Of a stretch of DNA of 45,454 bases, positions 40,538-45,454 are shown one piece after another; the stretch's first letter is position 1; each line of letters starts with the position of its first letter. The stretch comes from Chara braunii (lineage: Eukaryota > Streptophyta > Charophyceae > Charales > Characeae). The notes under the pieces are model-generated. The model had not been told where the DNA came from, searched no databases, and saw nothing but the letters and a program-made list of their open reading frames with translations. The stretch is from assembly GCA_003427395.1 (NCBI GenBank), contig BFEA01000067.1:3908950-3954403 (forward strand). The letters run 5' to 3'. Both the position numbers and the translations under genes were made by a program.

Positions 40538-41640
40538 AATGTGCCTGAGGTTGAAATGGGTGCAAGGTGTGATAGTGTGGACCCTCCTAGTATGGCGGCT
40601 GCTGCGGAATGTGTGCCCCATAGAGTGAAGGAGCGACTGCAGGCAAACCCTACGGGTTACCCGCAAGGAAGGATCCTAAATAGTTGAGAGCTGCCTACTA
40701 CGCAAACTGGTCCTCACCCATCTGGCATCATCACCACCAACCAACTCCGTTAGCAGCATCCTCGAGAAAATCATACTTCGGTTGCACACTTCCCATTCTT
40801 CTTCTTCGTCGTCGTCATCCTCGTCCTCTTCGTCTTCCTCCTCCTCCCTCCCCTTCGTCCTCCTCTTCCTCCTCCCTCCCCTTCCTCCTCCTCCCTCCGT
40901 TTCGAAGGACTCGTCAACCCAGGCGTATCCAATCTTCACCACCAGCTTTTGGAGGAAGGTCTCAACATCAACGGCTGGGTTGACGAGTTGTCAACCCAGC
41001 CACATCCTCAGAGCTGGTCCTTTAACGGAATGATCACCGCGCCCTCGGCGGAAGTCAGACATCAGCTCTGAGGACGTGCTTGCAATCGTACACGCAAGGC
41101 ACTGAAACTTGCTTCCTGTAATCTTATATTTTTTCCGTTCACGAAATACCTTAGTTCTCTACTAGAGTCTCGGATTACTAGCAATTTTGTTTGGGATTCT
41201 TCTAGCAAACCTTTTTTCGATGAATCGATGAAAGCTTAGTAATTGAATTCTTATAAAACCAGGGAGTATGAAGATATCATATCAGTTTCTTTTTCGAATT
41301 TCATTATAGTTTTCGGGAGTCGGATATGTGCTCCGTGGACATGCTTGCAATCGTACACAATGATCCCATTGCTGTCAATAGACGCGAGTCGGGAACAGTG
41401 CATACCGAGTCTGCTGTCCTCAATGTGGCGAGAACTTCTATGCTGCTGCAGGATTGCATGTGCATCAGACATGAGGTACAATCACCTGCGCATCAGACGT
41501 CAGGCACAGCTCTGTCTGTGGACATGATCGCAACCGTACAAATGATCTCATTGCTGTTAATACACGAGAGCTGGGAACAGTGCATACGGAGTCCGTTGTC
41601 CACGATGTGACGACAATGCTCCCCAATCACGTAGGACCAT
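40345..41640. repeat. Gene-free stretch with CT-rich and direct repeats
   Basis: Includes (CT)n at about 40495-40533, a TCC/TTC-rich block at 40795-40900, and a roughly 187-bp-spaced repeat (GTGGACATGCTTGCAATCGT near 41336 and GTGGACATGATCGCAACCGT near 41518, both leading to GGGAACAGTGCATAC). No gene is supported. Confidence 0.6.
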
Positions 41641-42324
41641 GCCATCCCGCGGGTCGAACCCCCTAACTCCCCACCTTCCTCCTGTCCTGCGCATCTTTAA
41701 CCTGCGCTGCCCGCACCTCGCGCTGACAACCCGCCGCCTCCCGCGCTATAAATTTGCGCAACCCGCTCCTCTCTCTCTCTTTGATCTCGGCTGCAATGCT
41801 GTGCGAGCTATACGCAAGAGTCCGCGGCGCCGAACAGGCTCGACGAGCCCAAGGACGGGCGGAGTGACGACGTGGGGTGGACCCGCGATAGTCTCGGGGT
41901 GAAGCAGTCGGAGGGACTGAGCAGTGGTGGGGATTGGACGCCGGCTGCAGCAGGGCCTTGTGGCTATGGTGGTCGGTGGTCTTGGGGAGTTTTGAAGGCT
42001 GCGCCTGGGGGCGGCAGCTAATTGAAATTTTTGTGTACAAGGACTTGCTTTTATCTCCGTTGCTGTTTTGTCTATGCATGTCGTGTGTGTGAAGCCCCGA
42101 GTGATGGGAGCTGGTTGTGCACATGAGTGATGTCGAAGGTCCATGGATGATTAGATGTCATGTCACGGGTTGTTGATTGCATGCATGTATGTATGTATGT
42201 ACTCGTCTGGGGGGGAATGGGGAAACTGAACTGGGGGACTGTCTGCTTAGGAGTACGAGTGTGTTGATCCGGTTGTTCCCCTCCCCTCTGCGGCCTTTCC
42301 CGTGCTCGCGCGCGGTTTTGCCGT

Positions 42325-42327
<3 letters not shown>
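41641..42327. other. Gene-free stretch
   Basis: GC-richer sequence with no recognisable domain. Overlapping frames on both strands appear to be chance. Confidence 0.45.
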
Positions 42328-42398
<71 letters not shown>

Positions 42399-42420
42399 CG
42401 CTCGCTCGCTCGCTCGCTTG
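42328..42420. repeat. (CT)n followed by (CTCG)n microsatellite
   Basis: A CT run of about 65 bases changes into repeated GCTC units just upstream of the retrotransposon leader. Confidence 0.95.
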
Positions 42421-43528
42421 CCTTCCTTTTTGAACTGATAGTCATCGCTCTTGGAGCTTCTTCTCCCCGTACCGGTGACGTCAACTGCCTGCGTTCGCGC
42501 GGACGGTCGACGCCCCCGCAAGGGGAGAAAGCTTAAAGTTCATCTTCCCTCGATGCACCCCCTTTTGAGAGAGAAGAATTGCGTCGATTGTTGTATGGAT
42601 TCGGTGTTGGTTCGGATGACCGGGAACGCGGGATCTTGCCCGTGTTCATCGCGTACCTCCGACCGTCTCATCTCGCTACCGACCTTCCCCATCACAGACG
42701 ACGACAGCGTCTACTGCGATGCGGACGTACGGCGCGCGCTGAGGCGGACGGAGCAAGTGTGTTGGCAAGACCCGCCTCGGGCGTGTGATATAAGGGGGAA
42801 CGGGTTTGTCCTGATTGATCGTTTTGATTTCCTGACTCTAATATTGCCTTACACGGGCTTAACGGTGTTGCCCTGGTCGGCCGCTCACCCCGAGTGGCGG
42901 CCACAGTTTGATTGTCGCTGGTGTCGCCAGGGGGACTCGTGTTCTTGGCGACGGCTGGTCCTGGGTTAAGAGGGAGCGACATGTTTCCCCGAGCTTTCCC
43001 GTAGTGCGGGGACGCTGCCCGCGCAATTTTGAATTCGGATGCCGACGAGTCCTCCCGCCACGTTACCCTCCCGGAGACTTTCGCGCGGACTCTGCAAGTC
43101 CGACGCTGAGGCTTGACAGCCTCGAACCAACCACCTCTACAGCAAGGACCCGAAGGTTCGGTCACTTCGTGAGAACCGAGGATGAGGCCTGAAGGCTTCG
43201 GACCCACCACCTATCCCCCAAACCCCTGACGGTCGAAGTTTTGTCTTCCGCCGCCATGGCCCCCTACCCCTTTATGCCTTTTCCTGTCCTGATGCATGAC
43301 GGCAGTTCGTTTTTGCGGAAACCTTTTTGATTTTATCGTCTCGGAGTGATCCGACCCCCACGGGACTTCGAGGCGACAGTTCGACTCCGGGGAAAACCTC
43401 TGGCACGAAACGAGGGCCTCCCGTTCCGTCCGGGAGACTCAACCCTTACGGCCAAAAATCCTCGGCCACGCCCCTCCTAAAACTCTGATCGGTGACCCTG
43501 TACGGGACACCGCGAGGGGGCGTGAGGT

Positions 43529-43540
43529 TGGTATGAGAGC
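43529..43540 (+). promoter_or_regulatory. Candidate primer-binding site (initiator tRNA-Met type)
   Basis: TGGTATGAGAGC differs at one position from TGGTATCAGAGC, the site complementary to the 3' end of plant initiator tRNA-Met, and lies about 185 bp before the gag ATG. The bases before it do not end in the usual CA of an LTR, so the LTR boundary stays open. Confidence 0.5.
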
Positions 43541-43724
43541 TGATTCGTTTCGGCTCCGAAGTTTTCCTAGGACGATTACCCTGTTTTAAAGTTTCTCCTT
43601 TTTTCTTTTTGATCTTTTCATTAGATTTTTTGCATTTTTGAGTAGGCTGGCTCCCCGTCGACGGAGGCCCGCAAATAGCAATCAAAACCGAGCGAGAGGC
43701 TGGGCTCGAAACCCGCCTCCCGCG

Positions 43725-44531
43725 ATGGTGGAACCCGGAACTGGGGGTGAAAACGACGGCGACAACCACGTGGGGATGGCCAATTATCCCCTGTACTTTG
43801 TACCTCCTCCTTCCGAAGTTCCCATTTTCTCCGAAGACGACACCGACCCTCGCACCTGGCTAGCTGCCTTGAAAGCCCAGGGCTGGTCGGATCAGTTGCT
43901 CCGAGAACGAATTCCCGGAAGGTTAGTCGGAACCGCGTTTGAGTGGTATGGACATAACCTCTTCACCAATTGGGCAGCCTTCCAGAGGAAATTCCTCGAT
44001 AGGTTTGATCACATTGCACCAGGTCAATGCCTCCGTTTAATAAAGGAATACACGCAGCAGCCTCGGGAGACCTTGGCCAGATATGTTGAACGTTTTACGT
44101 ACTTAGCCGAACGCTCCGGGATGGACGAGGAAATGGTACGGGCTGACTTCGTCAGAGGACTGTCAGATTCTCGTCTGCGGAAAGAAATCCGCAAAAAATG
44201 CAACCCTATAGAACATACCCTGATGGAGCTAATTCAGTACGCAATTAAGTACGGGAAAGAAAATTACGATGTGGGCCTGGACTCAGAATCCGACGAAGAT
44301 GACCCATCGGGTGTTCGACGCAATAGCTACTCCGCTACGGCACGAATGTTCGAAGATCGCTTCGGGTTGGGTCCGACAAAAAAAGGCGTGGATCGGAAAG
44401 CGTCTTCCTCTGCTTCGGCCTCCCGTCGCCCTAGTCAAGCACAAGGAGGCCGGGGTGAGGAAGAAGTGTCCATGAAGGAGGTCGCGGCCCAATTAGTTAC
44501 GGTAGTGGCCCCGTTGATGGAGTTTGTTTAG
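43725..44531 (+). CDS. Retrotransposon gag (capsid) protein, ended by TAG
   Basis: ATG at 43725 (context CGCGATGG) opens 268 codons. From about residue 25 onward come an acidic SEDDTDP segment, RTWLAALKAQGW and the retrotransposon gag domain, with AFEWYGHNLFTNWAAFQRKF, then LARYVERFTYLAE and ADFVRGL. A basic, Ser-rich stretch follows (KASSSASASRRPSQAQGG). Gag forms the intracellular particle that packages element RNA. The frame stops at TAG (44529-44531) and continues in the same frame into the zinc knuckle. Confidence 0.85.
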   Translation: MVEPGTGGENDGDNHVGMANYPLYFVPPPSEVPIFSEDDTDPRTWLAALKAQGWSDQLLRERIPGRLVGTAFEWYGHNLFTNWAAFQRKFLDRFDHIAPGQCLRLIKEYTQQPRETLARYVERFTYLAERSGMDEEMVRADFVRGLSDSRLRKEIRKKCNPIEHTLMELIQYAIKYGKENYDVGLDSESDEDDPSGVRRNSYSATARMFEDRFGLGPTKKGVDRKASSSASASRRPSQAQGGRGEEEVSMKEVAAQLVTVVAPLMEFV

Positions 44532-45454
44532 GGCCTGCAGCGGCAATGCCTAGCCGCCGCACAACGGCAACAAGCGGCTATGGCCGCCGGGGCCCCTATG
44601 ATAAGACCGGCCGTGGCCGGGGCTGTCCAGTCACTACGCTGTTATAACTGCAATCAGCCAGGTCACCTTGCGAAAGATTGCCCGAAACCTCGAGCTGAGG
44701 GTGGGCCCGCTGGGCCTTCCCAAATCCCACTGGCTGCTCCAACCGCTGCAGGACAGGGGAGGGTGGCCACGGTGATGGATACCGAAGCAACGGAAATGGT
44801 GACCCCTGCGGCCACCGAGATAGGGCCCGATGAATACATGGCTGCGACTTTGTTCGAACCCGGGACCATCGGAATGATACGTCACGTCCAACGAATTACC
44901 GAGGAAAGCGACCTCGGGCCGTGGCGACCAGGGTTCGAAGACCTTGCGGCGCCTGGCCCTGAATACAAGGATGGCCATATCGACGTATTGGATGCCTTGA
45001 AGGCTTTGGATCTTCGGATCCCCGACCCTATTCCCTATCTGCTAACCATTTCCGAAGCGGCTAACGAAAAGTTGATCGAACGGTGCCTCAAAAACAGGCG
45101 CCGATTCGAGAAAAGTCGAAAGGGCAAAAAGCCGGTCCTACGGGACCTACCCACAAACGAGGAGTCGCAGCCCTCGTCCTCAAAGGTGCACGGAGCCGAC
45201 CGGATAGGTATGATCCAGACTGTAGACTCTGCCTTGGAAAAACCCGAGGTATTCCTCCGAGCCTATCCTATAACCTGGAAAAGCGTTGAGTGTGACTGCG
45301 AGGTCTGGGGAAACCCCTCGGTCGCCATCCTAGACTCGGGATAGTCGGCGGTCGCCATTTCTTGGAGATTGACGAAACAGTTGGGAAGGGAAGGACAGGT
45401 TCAGCCCCTCCGACCGGATGAGCTGTATATATCCGCTACGGAAGACAATATTCA
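44532..45454 (+). pseudogene. Gag C-terminus with CCHC zinc knuckle and start of aspartic protease, interrupted
   Basis: Same frame as gag. The CCHC knuckle CYNCNQPGHLAKDC (44640-44681) binds nucleic acid in nucleocapsids. A spacer of about 200 residues rich in Pro, Glu and Asp follows, then VAILDSG, the active-site motif of a retropepsin (DSG at 45333-45341). The next codon is TAG (45342-45344), after which the frame continues (SAVAISWRLTKQLG) to the window end. Internal ATGs such as 44580 are not likely starts. The piece is called broken because of the TAG codons. A recoded, functional reading is possible but less likely. Confidence 0.7.

Larger units (their letters stand above)
42430..45454 (+). 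mobile_element. Ty3/gypsy-like LTR retrotransposon, 5' part, cut by window end
   Basis: Contains an untranslated leader with possible 5' LTR, a primer-binding-site candidate, gag, a zinc knuckle and the first residues of an aspartic protease. Reverse transcriptase, RNase H, integrase and the 3' LTR lie outside, so the class is inferred from gag type and order. The 5' limit cannot be set without the second LTR. Two in-frame TAG codons indicate decay or recoding. Confidence 0.75.

Overview
The window is eukaryotic nuclear DNA. One spliced gene with long, repeat-filled introns and only GT-AG splice junctions covers its first 28 kb. The rest is repeat-rich DNA without a supported gene, ending in part of an LTR retrotransposon. 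The main gene is a very large kinesin-12 of the plant phragmoplast type. Together with U6-like copies of plant character and a gag with plant-style features, this points to a streptophyte. A charophyte alga such as Chara is my best guess; the sequence alone does not prove it.

Bases 188-28370: 3' part of a kinesin-12 gene, plus strand. Eighteen exons (188-27814) join in one frame and encode 2,915 residues: the C-terminal two thirds of the motor, a neck, more than 2,000 residues of coiled-coil stalk (three exons of 2.7, 2.3 and 1.0 kb) and a Gly-rich, basic tail. The motor N-terminus with the ATP P-loop lies upstream of the window. The introns (61 to 4,193 bp) hold microsatellites, stacked tandem duplications, U6 snRNA-derived copies, a short retroposon family and small foldback elements. 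A TTAA-flanked MITE lies in the 3' UTR before the AATAAA at 28346.

Bases 28376-42430: no gene supported. The region holds tandem repeats, a second TTAA-flanked MITE inside a tandem array (33868-34034), a third copy of a 108-bp foldback element, a 153-bp-period repeat around an assembly gap (35098-35442), a U6 pseudogene, a 571-bp foldback element (39737-40307) and several (GA/CT)n tracts.

Bases 42430-45454: 5' part of a Ty3/gypsy-like LTR retrotransposon, with a likely leader and primer-binding site, gag (from 43725), a CCHC zinc knuckle and the start of an aspartic protease (DSG). Two in-frame TAG codons interrupt the gag-protease frame. The rest of pol and the 3' LTR are outside the window.

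I found no prokaryote-type operon, CRISPR array, tRNA or rRNA gene. The points most worth a second look are the TTAA MITE family with a visible empty site, the retroposon family with a shared 3' end, the cluster of U6 copies, the periodic stalk and two-choice tail of the kinesin, and the two UAG codons in the gag-protease frame.
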